64,000 nt of DNA, from assembly GCF_009177065.1 (NCBI RefSeq), contig NZ_WEZF01000002.1, forward strand, positions 1-64,000, in the 5' to 3' direction. Below, one piece after another: positions 52,375 to 61,638 of this stretch; the stretch's first letter is position 1, and each line of letters begins with the position of its first letter. The notes beneath the pieces were generated by a model. The model made no database searches, was not told where the DNA came from, and worked only from the letters and a program-made list of their open reading frames with translations. The translations under genes were made by a program, and so were the position numbers. Source of the DNA: Tautonia marina. Its GTDB lineage: Bacteria > Planctomycetota > Planctomycetia > Isosphaerales > Isosphaeraceae.

Positions 52375-55302
52375 GTGGATGAAATCAGGGCTCGGGTTTA
52401 CGACGATCTTCGGGGGCTCGTCTCGGGATCGCTCTCCTTCGATCCGGTGTCCCGATCCCCCTACCGGAGAGACGGGAGCCTGTTCGAGGTTGATCCCCTT
52501 GGCGTGGTTGCTCCCCGTTCGCACGATGACGTCGTGGCGGTGGTCCGATATGCCGCCTCGGAGGGAATACCAATTCATGCCCGAGGCGCCGGGACGAACC
52601 CATTCGGAGCCGCGATCGGTCCGGGGCTGGTAGTGGATTTTAGCTCTGAGCTGCGCCGGATCGTGGCGATCGGCGAATCGAGTGTCACCGTCCAGCCCGG
52701 CGTCATCCTTGATGAGATCAATGCGCAGCTGACTCCACTCGGACGACGGCTGTGGCCCGATCCTTCGGGGGCCTGGAGCCGAACCCTTGGCGGACTGATC
52801 GCCCTCGGCGGCAAAGGCCCCCGTTCACTTCGGTTCGGATCACTCTCGAGGGCACTCGTTCGGGCTCGAGTCGTCTTTTCCAACGGCGAATCGGGTGAGC
52901 TTGCCTCCGAACCCATTCTTGACACGGATTCGGGCGTGCTGGACGAGCCGTTTGATCGGACGCTTCGCCGCCGTATGTCCACCCTCCTCAACTGGCAGGC
53001 GTCAACCGCGTCGCGGAACATTGATGCCGCAGACGATCCGTTCCAGGCACTTCGAGGTCAGGAACGATTGCATCTCCAGCGAGTCCTGGATGGCTCCTTC
53101 GGAGCGCTGGGCTTGATGACAGAATTGACGCTGCAAACCAGTTCGATCCCGAACGGCCAACGGGTCCTGATCCTGCCCTTCTCACGACTCTCTGATGCCG
53201 CCGCAGCAATTCCTGACTGCCTTCGGGAAGGTCCCTCGCGGTGCGAGCTTTTCGACTGGCGTACGCTCCGACTGGCTCGGGAGCACGATCCGTTCTGGGA
53301 AGGAGCGGTCCCGGCAACGGCTGAAGCCGCCTTGATTGTCGAGTTTCTCGCAGACGACCCCTCCGTCCCCGCCAGCCAGGCTCGCGCTCTGGTTCACCGA
53401 CTGGCACGCGACCCTTCCCGTCTGAACCCGGTCATCGAAATGGCCAGGGGGTCCGATTGCGAGCGGGCCCTGAACCTCCGACAGACCGTCGAACCCCGAT
53501 TGATGACAATGAAAGGCCGGGCACGTCCCACGGCGCTCGTTCCGGCCCTGAACGTCCCCCCCGAATCCTGGCGCGACCTGGTTCAGCAACTTCAGATCGT
53601 CTTTCGATCACTCGATTTCAACTGGACGATTCACGGTTGTGTGGGTTCCGGAGAACTCCGAGTCCGCCCGTTTTTGGATCTCAGCGATCCGTATTGCCGA
53701 GATCGGATGCGGCCATTGGCTGACGCGATCATTGATGTCGCCGAGAGCGTTGGTGGTCGGGTCGCCCGGCCCGGCGGTTGGGGCATCGCCTCTCCCCGAA
53801 GAACAAGCAGGGCTGACCGGGGAGCAGCTGGATACCGATCGTTGAAATCGTTGCTCGATCCGATCGACTGTTTCAACCCCGGCCTCTTGGAGGATGAAAC
53901 CCGGCGAAACGAGGTACGTCCGATCCGATCGTCCGCAACGCCCCCATCCACCAATCTGCCGATCATCGAACCCCGGCTCCAGTGGGACGATCGCGGCCCC
54001 CTTGAACATGCCATGGATTGTAATGGATGTGGTGGGTGCCGCTCGTTCGACCCTATGCTTCGCATTTGCCCCAGCTTCCGAGCCTCTCGACGCGAGGCGG
54101 AAAGCCCTCGCGCCATGGTCGGCCTCATCCGCGATGTCGCGTCCGGTCAGCTTGATCGATCAATCTGGGGAAGCGAAGCCGCCCGAAAAGCCGCAGAGCA
54201 TTGCGTTCATTGCCGACTCTGTGAGCAAGAATGCCCCTCGGGGATCGACGTGTCGTCGATGATGCTCGAAGTCAAGGCGGCCTATGCCGAGATTCACGGC
54301 CTGAATCCCTCGGAATGGTTCCTCTCTCGGATCGAGCTCTGGTCTCGCCTCGCCAGCCAGGTTCCGGAGCTCTATAACCGGATGATCGGGACACGATCGG
54401 CCCGATGGGTCCTCGATCGGATGGTCGGTCTCTCGAAGGATCGTTGCCTTCCGAAAGCCAACCGCATTTCATTCGTCAGAAAAGCCGAGAAAGTGGGGCT
54501 CGGCGAACCGGCGGGGAATCGTTCCGGTCCTCGGGTCGTTTACTTCCTCGACATCGTGGCGAATTACTACGATCACACCATTGCCGAAGGAGTGATCGCA
54601 GTCCTTCGCCATTGCGGCGTTCAGGTCTACGTCCCGAAGCGGCAACGGGGCTGTGGCATGCCAGCGATGGTGGCCGGAGATCTCGACGCTGCCCGCGAAG
54701 CGGCACTGGCAAATCTGAGGGTTCTGGGAAGCGCTGTTCGGGAAGGACACACCGTCGTGTGTTCCGAGCCGACAGCAACCCTGATGCTCCGCCGAGAATA
54801 TCTCAAACTCACCGATGACCTCGACGCCAAGCTTGTTGCGGCCAACACCATGGACGTGGGTCACTACTTGATCGGCCTTCGGTCACGCGGTCTCTTGCCA
54901 AGGCCCCATGTGCCGATTCATGCCAAGGTCGGTTATCATCTGCCATGCCATCTTCGGGCCCTGAACATCGGGATGCCCTCGTTTGACTTGATCCGTCAGA
55001 TTCCTGAACTGGAGGTCGAGCATCTCGACCGGGGATGCTCGGGAATGGCCGGGACTTACGGGATGGCCCGCACCCATTTTCGAGCCTCCCTGCGATCGGG
55101 TCGAGGACTTCGGCACCGACTTCGAGATCCTGACCTGGAACTCGCCAGCGCCGAATGTTCCACCTGTCGGATGCAAATGGAACAGGGCAACCGGAAACGA
55201 TCCTTTCACCCGATGACCCTGCTGGCCATGAGTTACGGCTTACTTCCCGGTCAGATGCGGACACTCCGCGAGCCTCGCGATCGCCGCTTTGCTCTGGGAT
55301 AA
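52375..55302 (+). CDS. FAD-linked oxidase/Fe-S reductase fusion (D-lactate, glycolate or D-2-hydroxyglutarate dehydrogenase type)
   Basis: This 975-residue protein is read from GTG 52375; no other in-frame start exists after the preceding stop. The N-terminal half is a VAO-type FAD domain (VVRYAASEGIPIHARGAGTNPFGAA, then VQPGVILDEINAQLTPLGRRL). The FAD-oxidase C-terminal region ends near residue 510. Two 4Fe-4S motifs follow: CNGCGGCRSFDPMLRICPS and CVHCRLCEQECPSGI. Then come cysteine-rich CCG domains with CGMPAMVAGDLDAA, GYHLPCHLRAL and DRGCSGMAG. The fused GlcD+GlcF layout matches E. coli YdiJ-like enzymes (about 1000 residues), which oxidise D-2-hydroxy acids and feed electrons to quinone. 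Confidence 0.9.
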   Translation: MDEIRARVYDDLRGLVSGSLSFDPVSRSPYRRDGSLFEVDPLGVVAPRSHDDVVAVVRYAASEGIPIHARGAGTNPFGAAIGPGLVVDFSSELRRIVAIGESSVTVQPGVILDEINAQLTPLGRRLWPDPSGAWSRTLGGLIALGGKGPRSLRFGSLSRALVRARVVFSNGESGELASEPILDTDSGVLDEPFDRTLRRRMSTLLNWQASTASRNIDAADDPFQALRGQERLHLQRVLDGSFGALGLMTELTLQTSSIPNGQRVLILPFSRLSDAAAAIPDCLREGPSRCELFDWRTLRLAREHDPFWEGAVPATAEAALIVEFLADDPSVPASQARALVHRLARDPSRLNPVIEMARGSDCERALNLRQTVEPRLMTMKGRARPTALVPALNVPPESWRDLVQQLQIVFRSLDFNWTIHGCVGSGELRVRPFLDLSDPYCRDRMRPLADAIIDVAESVGGRVARPGGWGIASPRRTSRADRGAAGYRSLKSLLDPIDCFNPGLLEDETRRNEVRPIRSSATPPSTNLPIIEPRLQWDDRGPLEHAMDCNGCGGCRSFDPMLRICPSFRASRREAESPRAMVGLIRDVASGQLDRSIWGSEAARKAAEHCVHCRLCEQECPSGIDVSSMMLEVKAAYAEIHGLNPSEWFLSRIELWSRLASQVPELYNRMIGTRSARWVLDRMVGLSKDRCLPKANRISFVRKAEKVGLGEPAGNRSGPRVVYFLDIVANYYDHTIAEGVIAVLRHCGVQVYVPKRQRGCGMPAMVAGDLDAAREAALANLRVLGSAVREGHTVVCSEPTATLMLRREYLKLTDDLDAKLVAANTMDVGHYLIGLRSRGLLPRPHVPIHAKVGYHLPCHLRALNIGMPSFDLIRQIPELEVEHLDRGCSGMAGTYGMARTHFRASLRSGRGLRHRLRDPDLELASAECSTCRMQMEQGNRKRSFHPMTLLAMSYGLLPGQMRTLREPRDRRFALG

Positions 55303-55638
55303 CTGGGATCGGACAGCGCTCCGCCATTTCGGTCGTGTCGCGTCCGCATGGTCTCAGTTCCCCAGGCCTTCACCTTGACGCAAGAGGCAAGGGCCGATAT
55401 TGTCCGGCCGATCTTCACGTCTCGCATCCTCTCGCGGTCTGCTCGTCCGGTTCTGAGCCCCTTCGATACCACTCCTCTTCGATATGCCGGGTTGAGCGAT
55501 CTTCGAAGGATCGAGGCGACCAATGCCGGCCCAGAGGTTCTGTCCGAGTGTTTCGATTCTCCGCCGAGGGATTGGCGAAGGGTCCACTCGGAGAGTCCTG
55601 ACTGGGCTCGGTTCTCGGGTCGAGAGAGGAGTGTAGCC
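55303..55638. other. Intergenic region upstream of the LptD-like gene
   Basis: These 336 bp lie between the oxidoreductase stop and GTG 55639. The frame of the LptD-like gene is open through it, but a signal peptide and SD sequence place the start at 55639. No RNA or hairpin is evident. Confidence 0.4.
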
Positions 55639-58600
55639 GTGCAGGGTCGCCACCAGAGCTGCGATCGGCGCCGGATCGGCGTTTGGGCCCTGATTGTGCC
55701 CCTCGCCGTACTGGCTTGCGATCGAGTCGGGGCTCAGGAAGACCCGAGTGCTGTTTCGCCTGCCAATCGTGAACCGGTCATGCTGGCTGCGGATCGGATC
55801 GCGACCTGGAACGAGGGATCGACGCGATGGGTCCGCCTCATTGGTCGAGCCGCGATCTTCCAGGGAGCCAGCGGACAGCGGTCGAAGGACGCCGTGGTCC
55901 GAATCGAGTCGCTACCCGATCCGAACGGTGCATCCTATCGTGTCCAGGTGTACGCGCAGGGAATCCCCGATCCGAACTTCTCGGCTTCATCGTCTCTCCC
56001 GTCTCCACGTCGGTCGGTACTGGAGACGAACACGGTCCAGATTCGAGAGCCGTTCACCGGGGAACCGATCCTGTCGCTCGCGCAGATCCCACCCGGCGAC
56101 ACCTTCTTCCTTCGCGCCCAATCCGAACTGACCCCGAATCCGGGTCAGGGTCAGCCGAACGTCCTCGCGACCCGATTTGACGATCTGGACGTTCCGGTGA
56201 TCGATACGCCGCCCGTGCCGCCCTCCCCTTCTGAACCGGACGCACAGCTCCAGGCCGTCACCCTCTTCCAGATTCGTCCCGAGCTCGATCAGGAGGATCC
56301 GGCACCGGCTCCCCGTCGGACTCCCTCGGTCATCGAAATCCCTCCTCCGCCCCCAGGACCCGCGGACGATTCTCCATTCCGTGATCCCTCGGCGACGCAG
56401 TTCCGTCGGGGGGAGAGTCCGGAATCGGATTTTCCTGAAGCAACGCTTCCCGAAATTCCGCTCTTGCCCGAGATCGAGATCGACATGGGGGGCTCGGCTG
56501 AAATTCCCGAAATTCTCCCACTACCCGAGGAAGAATGGGAGGATGAGGCTCCCGCCGGTGGACGCAATGGCGATGGAATCTCCGTCATGCCACTGGACCC
56601 GGGATCGCAGCGAGTTGTGAACATCTATCCGTTAAATCCGACCCTCACGAAGTTCCGTCGGCTGGCTCGTACGAGCGACGGAACGGAGACATACATCGCG
56701 ACTGGCGGCATCCAGATTGTCGTCGATGACCCGAAAATGGGACTTGTCGACATCACAGCCAGGGAAGCCGTGATCTGGACTCGCAGCAGCATGGGAGGTG
56801 GGCTTGAACTCGGAACCTCAACCCAGGCGATCGACGACCCTCTGGAAGTGTACCTCGAAGGCGATGTCGATCTTCGGCGAGACGAGCAAGAATTCGCGGG
56901 TGAGGATGATCAGGTCCGATACCAGGCCAAGCGATTTTATGCCGACTTGAAGACCGAGCGATTCCTTGCCCTCGATGCTGAGCTTGAACAATATGCGCCA
57001 GGCTTTCTCACCCCTTTACGAACAATGGCCGACTCGATCGCCCAGTATCGTGAGGTGGGGACAGGACCTGATGGTCAACCTGTACTCGGGCTTCCGACGA
57101 TTCAGGCTCGAAACGCCGTGACCACTGGCAGCCCGTTTGCCAATCCCGGATACCGATTCACAAGCAGTGTCGTCGACATGTTCAAGCTCGCCCCCAACGA
57201 TCGGCGGGGGCCCTTGCGCAGACGATTACTCAATCCGGTTGACCCACCGACGGATTCCGACCTGTTCTTGATTGACGCACGGAATAACACGTTTTTCCTC
57301 GGCCCCGTGCCGTTTTTTTACTGGCCACGATTCCTCACAACGACTGAGGACATCAACCCCCCTCTCCAACAGATCTCCTTCCGGGCCAACAACCTGTTCG
57401 GGCAGATGATCCTGACCGATTGGGACGGCTTTCGATTGCTCGGGCTCCGGCAACCCAAGTGGGTGGATAACTGGAACCTCGACATCGACTACTTGAGCGA
57501 CCGAGGACCCGCGCTCGGGAGTGAGTTCGGCTATTTCGGCGATGATTTCTCCACGGAACTGTTCGGGACCGATCTGTTCCCAAATATCGATACCAACTAT
57601 TTCGGCTACCTCGACCTCTGGGGCATTTACGACCGGGGAATCGATAACCTGGGCGGTGGTCCAGCGATTGTGACCAATGGTCCCCCCCTGTTTGTTGCCT
57701 TCCGAAACGGTGTTCCTCCGTTCCAGGACTTCCGTGGTCGGGTTCTCTACCGCCACATGCAGTCGTTCCTGGCCAAGGATGCCGATCCCCTCGACGATTT
57801 TCGAGTCCAGCTTGAAGCGGCCTACATCTCCGATCGTCACTTTCTCGAACAGTATTTCAAGCGTTTGTTCGACTCGGGGCTCGATCAACGTACCCGCGTT
57901 TACGGAATTCGCCAGTGGCGCAACCAGGCAATCACGGCGACGGCCGAGGCGATGCCACTCGACTGGTTCACCCAGTCGCAGTGGTATCCCAAGGTCGAGT
58001 ATTTCCGACTCGGTGACGCTCCACTCGGACTTGGTCGATTTTTCACGTACTACCAGCGAACCGGGGTCAGCTACGCAAACACCCATACCGCCGCCGAGGT
58101 GAACAACCCGGGAATCTTCTTCGGATTCTTGCCCTTTGACCCAACCACTTCGACCAGCGGTCCCTTCCGAACCGGCCGCTTGTACACGAATCATGAAATC
58201 GATCTGCCCCTCCAGTTTCAAGCGGTCCGCGTCACTCCGTATGTCCAAGGGCAACTGATCGGCTGGGACAATCAATATACAAATCCTCTGCCTGCGCTCG
58301 GATATGATCCCTCCCTGGCAGTACAAGACTATATCCGCGGACCCCAGGGATCGATGCTTGGACGTGCCTGGGGGGCCTACGGCGCGCGAGCCGACCTCTC
58401 CTTTTACCGTGTCTTCTCGGACGTCGAAAACGATCTGTTCAACCTTCATGGACTGATGCACAAGGTCGTCCTTTATGCGGACTACCGAAACGCATACTCC
58501 ACGCTCGGGCTCAATCGGATCGGCGTTCAGGAGGAACTGGACGACAACACGTATGAACTCGTTCGGCGGTACTTCGCACTGAACGAGTACGGAACTGGAG

Positions 58601-59334
58601 TCCTGCCCGCCCAGTATAATCCGTTGTTGCTGTCTCTCCGTCGCACAACCTCACCCATCACGGGCTCAGTTGATGTGCAGGACAGCATCCAGACAGTTCG
58701 ACTGGGCACCCTTCAGCGGCTTCAGACGAAACGAGGTCCAATTGATGATCGCAGAATCATCGATTTCATGACACTCGATCTCTCAACCTTCTACTATCCC
58801 GAAGCTCAGCGCGACAATTTCGGGGTTCCGTTTGGTCAAACGCAGTACCAATACGAGTGGTTCCTCGGCGATCGAACCAGCATCGTTTCTTCTGGATGGT
58901 TCGACTATTTCGACATCGTTGGTGATCCAAGATCTCCGAACAACAACACTGATGGGATCAGTGTTGTGACAGCCGGAGTGAACATTAGCCGCCCCCCCCG
59001 AGGAAGCATGTTTGTGGCGTACTCGATCCTGAACACCGGCCCCATTAACACTTCTGCACTCAATACAAGCTTTGGATACTGGATGAGTCCCAAGTGGTAC
59101 GGAACCTTCGGCGGACTTTACGATTTTGGCGAGGGAATGCTCTTGTCAACGACCTTCTCTCTCACACGCATTGGGGCAGACTTTCTCACAACGGTGGGTT
59201 TCAACTACACCCCGTTGCAAGACAATTACTCCTTCGTCTTTGAAATGGTCCCTCGGTTCAGCCCGAGAACTCGCATTGGCTCGGCGGCAGGGGTACCGTT
59301 CCGACCCGACCTCCGGTTCGCACCAATCCAATGA
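55639..59334 (+). CDS. LptD/OstA-like outer-membrane protein
   Basis: This 1231-residue protein starts at GTG 55639, nine bases after GAGGAG; the leader RRIGVWALIVPLAVLACDRVGAQ is a signal peptide. An OstA/LptA-like N-terminal region (MLAADRIATWNEGSTRWVRLIGRA) is followed by a Pro/Glu-rich linker (about residues 190-320). A second OstA-like segment (YIATGGIQIVVDDPKMGLVDITAREAVIW, LEVYLEGDVDL) and a C-terminal half of alternating amphipathic aromatic strands suit a beta barrel. It is larger than proteobacterial LptD (about 780 residues). If functional it would insert lipopolysaccharide-like lipids into the outer membrane. It is coupled by ATGA to the DgkA-like gene. Confidence 0.75.
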   Translation: MQGRHQSCDRRRIGVWALIVPLAVLACDRVGAQEDPSAVSPANREPVMLAADRIATWNEGSTRWVRLIGRAAIFQGASGQRSKDAVVRIESLPDPNGASYRVQVYAQGIPDPNFSASSSLPSPRRSVLETNTVQIREPFTGEPILSLAQIPPGDTFFLRAQSELTPNPGQGQPNVLATRFDDLDVPVIDTPPVPPSPSEPDAQLQAVTLFQIRPELDQEDPAPAPRRTPSVIEIPPPPPGPADDSPFRDPSATQFRRGESPESDFPEATLPEIPLLPEIEIDMGGSAEIPEILPLPEEEWEDEAPAGGRNGDGISVMPLDPGSQRVVNIYPLNPTLTKFRRLARTSDGTETYIATGGIQIVVDDPKMGLVDITAREAVIWTRSSMGGGLELGTSTQAIDDPLEVYLEGDVDLRRDEQEFAGEDDQVRYQAKRFYADLKTERFLALDAELEQYAPGFLTPLRTMADSIAQYREVGTGPDGQPVLGLPTIQARNAVTTGSPFANPGYRFTSSVVDMFKLAPNDRRGPLRRRLLNPVDPPTDSDLFLIDARNNTFFLGPVPFFYWPRFLTTTEDINPPLQQISFRANNLFGQMILTDWDGFRLLGLRQPKWVDNWNLDIDYLSDRGPALGSEFGYFGDDFSTELFGTDLFPNIDTNYFGYLDLWGIYDRGIDNLGGGPAIVTNGPPLFVAFRNGVPPFQDFRGRVLYRHMQSFLAKDADPLDDFRVQLEAAYISDRHFLEQYFKRLFDSGLDQRTRVYGIRQWRNQAITATAEAMPLDWFTQSQWYPKVEYFRLGDAPLGLGRFFTYYQRTGVSYANTHTAAEVNNPGIFFGFLPFDPTTSTSGPFRTGRLYTNHEIDLPLQFQAVRVTPYVQGQLIGWDNQYTNPLPALGYDPSLAVQDYIRGPQGSMLGRAWGAYGARADLSFYRVFSDVENDLFNLHGLMHKVVLYADYRNAYSTLGLNRIGVQEELDDNTYELVRRYFALNEYGTGVLPAQYNPLLLSLRRTTSPITGSVDVQDSIQTVRLGTLQRLQTKRGPIDDRRIIDFMTLDLSTFYYPEAQRDNFGVPFGQTQYQYEWFLGDRTSIVSSGWFDYFDIVGDPRSPNNNTDGISVVTAGVNISRPPRGSMFVAYSILNTGPINTSALNTSFGYWMSPKWYGTFGGLYDFGEGMLLSTTFSLTRIGADFLTTVGFNYTPLQDNYSFVFEMVPRFSPRTRIGSAAGVPFRPDLRFAPIQ

Positions 59335-59828
59335 GCAAACCGCATCTCTCTCTGACCGGGACCCATTCTGATGACGAAGCGATTGGCTCCGAGCCGCACA
59401 CTCGAGTTCTTGAACAAGAATTCGCGGACTCGTCCGGAGAAGCTCAGATCATTACAGAACCGAGACACGCGACCACTCGCTTAAAATTCGACGAAGGGGC
59501 TCGTGGGATCAAGCTGGCCATCCGCGCCGAGTCAAGTTTCTTCGCCCATGCTTATCGAGGGCTGCTCATCGCCATCTGTGCGGTGATCCTGGGAGTCTCG
59601 GCCACCGGATGGTGTTTTCTGATCATCTCGGCCGCATTGGTGCTCGTCGCAGAAACCTTCCGCTGTGCCATTATCGCGACTCTTGATCTGATGGCCGATC
59701 CGGGAGATCCCCGAGCGAGAGGTGCTCGGGAGATCGCCTCGGGCGGCTTGCTTTTCGCCTCCATCACCTCTGGATGTCTAACGGTGATGGTCTTGTCGGC
59801 GAAGTTGAGCGAGATGCTTGGTTGGTGA
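59331..59828 (+). CDS. DgkA-family (diacylglycerol/undecaprenol kinase-like) membrane protein, divergent active site
   Basis: This 165-residue protein starts at ATG 59331 within the stop of the LptD-like gene. After a ~50-residue soluble N-terminus, the three-TM DgkA core begins: EGARGIKLAIRAESSFFAH keeps the first metal-binding Glu (E. coli Glu28), and LVLVAETFRCAIIATLDLM aligns with E. coli VEILNSAIEAVVD. The catalytic Glu69 equivalent is kept, but Asn72 is Arg and the second metal-binding Glu76 is Ile. ARGAREIASGGLLFASI is the last block. Kinase activity is therefore doubtful. The coding end overlaps the convergent adenylate-forming enzyme gene by 65 bases. Confidence 0.7.
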   Translation: MSKPHLSLTGTHSDDEAIGSEPHTRVLEQEFADSSGEAQIITEPRHATTRLKFDEGARGIKLAIRAESSFFAHAYRGLLIAICAVILGVSATGWCFLIISAALVLVAETFRCAIIATLDLMADPGDPRARGAREIASGGLLFASITSGCLTVMVLSAKLSEMLGW

Positions 59829-61269
59829 TCGAATTCGGGCGTGGGGACTGATGTCCCGGGTCAACCCTGAGACGCTGTTCCAGATCGGAAGGAGGACCAA
59901 CCTTGCTCACAATCCTCCGGAATTTTCCAGTACTCGGATCTGGACCTAGCCGATCGACCACCTCGGTCGCGATCGAAACAATGTCTCGGAATCGGTACAT
60001 CTCTAGTTGCCGATTGAGGGCATCCTGGAGATGAAGTTCATCGAGGGTGGCGCCTGGTAGCAACTCGATCCGCAGACGAAATCGGTTGCGGTCCTCTTGA
60101 ACCGCTTGCCATTCACGGACTTCCCGGGCATAGTCAAACGCATTTTTGAACACACTTGAAATCAACTGACGGTACTGTCCCTCATCTTTGATCCAGAAGG
60201 TGTCAGCCGATCGACCGTCGATTCGTTCGATCCGAGGCAACCGACTCCCACACCCACAGGGCTCGGTCGCCATCGTGACCACATCCCCGACTTCATACCG
60301 AAGAAATGGGAGCGTTCGATTAGCAAGATTGGTGATCAGGACCTTCGACCCTGGAGTGCCTGCAGGGACCGGGCGATTCTCCGCGTCAACGACTTCGAGG
60401 ATTGCCCAGTCGCTGTTCACATGAGCGCCAGCGTCAGTCGAGCAACCGTTGCTCAGAAAGGTACATTCTCCAGTCGCGTAATTATTCATGACGTGGCATC
60501 CGAAGGCGGCTTCAATGCGCAATCGGGCGCGATCGGTCAACACCTCGCTGTTGTTGACCACCTGCGCAAGTCCGGGAGCAAGTCTGAGTTGCCCAGAATC
60601 AGCCTTCAGTGCAAGTTCTTCAAGCACGCCCGCATAGCCGGTCAAGATGGTCGGGCGAAAGTCGTTGAGCTGATCAATGACGTCCGGATCGGTCTGAGAA
60701 AGCCAGAGGACTTTCATGAACACCCGAGCCGCCCGAGGAATCGACTCGAAGACAGTCGCAGAGGGATAAAATCCTCGCTTTAACGTAACGATCGCCAGCC
60801 GAGCCGGTGAGATCACGCGCCGCATCGCTTCGATCGGGGTCGCCTTCCGAGCATTCCCGCGGGTCATCTGCAGACCAAACATCAACTCGGAAAGACGCCG
60901 GTCCTGAACGATCAGCATCGGCTGGCCCTGACTCCCCGACGTATGACTCGCAAGATATCGGCCAAGAAATGGCCGACCTTCGTTGGCGGGGTTGTCGAGA
61001 AATCGTTCAAGCTCGGCCCTTCGAATGGCCGTGTCGGTGACCACCTGATCGAAATGGGCCATCAGTTCCGACTTATTCGTAGGCGCGAGTTCCTCCAGTC
61101 GGACATTGTTCGGATCAATCCCTCGGTACTTCGAACGATAGAATGAAGAATGCGTGATCGCATGGGTTACGAGTGATTGCAGTCGCCGACGCTGAAGTTC
61201 GATCACTCGATCCTCGGGAAGCCGAGGAATTCGGTTCAGCAAGAGTGATCGTACGGTGAATCGAATCAT
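59764..61269 (-). CDS. Phenylacetate-CoA ligase-like (PaaK/CapK family) adenylate-forming enzyme
   Basis: This 501-residue protein starts at ATG 61269. QSLVTHAITHSSFYRSKYRGID is the PaaK N-terminal block, SHTSGSQGQPMLIVQD is the P-loop of adenylate-forming enzymes, and YAGVLEELALKADSG, NNYATGECTFLSNGC and LPFLRYEVGDVVTM are further core motifs. CGCGSRLPRIERIDGRSADTFW leads into the C-terminal AMP-binding domain. Family members activate aryl or fatty acids; CapK-like versions occur in polysaccharide clusters. The last ~20 residues overlap the opposite-strand DgkA-like gene. Confidence 0.88.
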   Translation of the reverse strand: MIRFTVRSLLLNRIPRLPEDRVIELQRRRLQSLVTHAITHSSFYRSKYRGIDPNNVRLEELAPTNKSELMAHFDQVVTDTAIRRAELERFLDNPANEGRPFLGRYLASHTSGSQGQPMLIVQDRRLSELMFGLQMTRGNARKATPIEAMRRVISPARLAIVTLKRGFYPSATVFESIPRAARVFMKVLWLSQTDPDVIDQLNDFRPTILTGYAGVLEELALKADSGQLRLAPGLAQVVNNSEVLTDRARLRIEAAFGCHVMNNYATGECTFLSNGCSTDAGAHVNSDWAILEVVDAENRPVPAGTPGSKVLITNLANRTLPFLRYEVGDVVTMATEPCGCGSRLPRIERIDGRSADTFWIKDEGQYRQLISSVFKNAFDYAREVREWQAVQEDRNRFRLRIELLPGATLDELHLQDALNRQLEMYRFRDIVSIATEVVDRLGPDPSTGKFRRIVSKVGPPSDLEQRLRVDPGHQSPRPNSITNQASRSTSPTRPSPLDIQR

Positions 61270-61638
61270 CGACTATCCCTCACCATTCCTCGTTCCCTCG
61301 TTTCCGAAGTCCCGTCAACCCAGGATGAAACACCCCGAGCGATGTGTACGGCTCAGACTCCAGACGGTCGGACTCGCGTCGTGATCAAGTCCCGCAATGA
61401 CTCGTCTGTGCCGAGAATGTCGTACCCTCGTTCAATCATCGGCACAATCGCGACGAAACTCGACGAGGCGAACGCTGATCCTTGGTCTTCGAGACCCCCT
61501 CGGAAGTGATGGAGCCAGAGGACACGCGTCCGAATCTCCCTTGGCCGGGAGAGGTGCAGCGAGTACCCTATCAAAGACCTCCCTCGGTGATGGAGCGAAT
61601 CGAGGAATGGTCCCTTTTCCGAATGGACGACGGCAACG
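61270..61638. other. Intergenic region upstream of metF
   Basis: This 369-bp spacer separates the divergent PaaK-like gene and metF. I looked for a SAM-type riboswitch core (the paired CTTATCAAGAG-like and GGTGGAGGGACTGGCCC-like segments) and did not see one. No short gene with family similarity was recognised. Confidence 0.4.

Noticed and set aside
61270-61638. SAM riboswitch in front of metF
   Set aside because: No SAM-I core segments or matching paired elements were found by eye.
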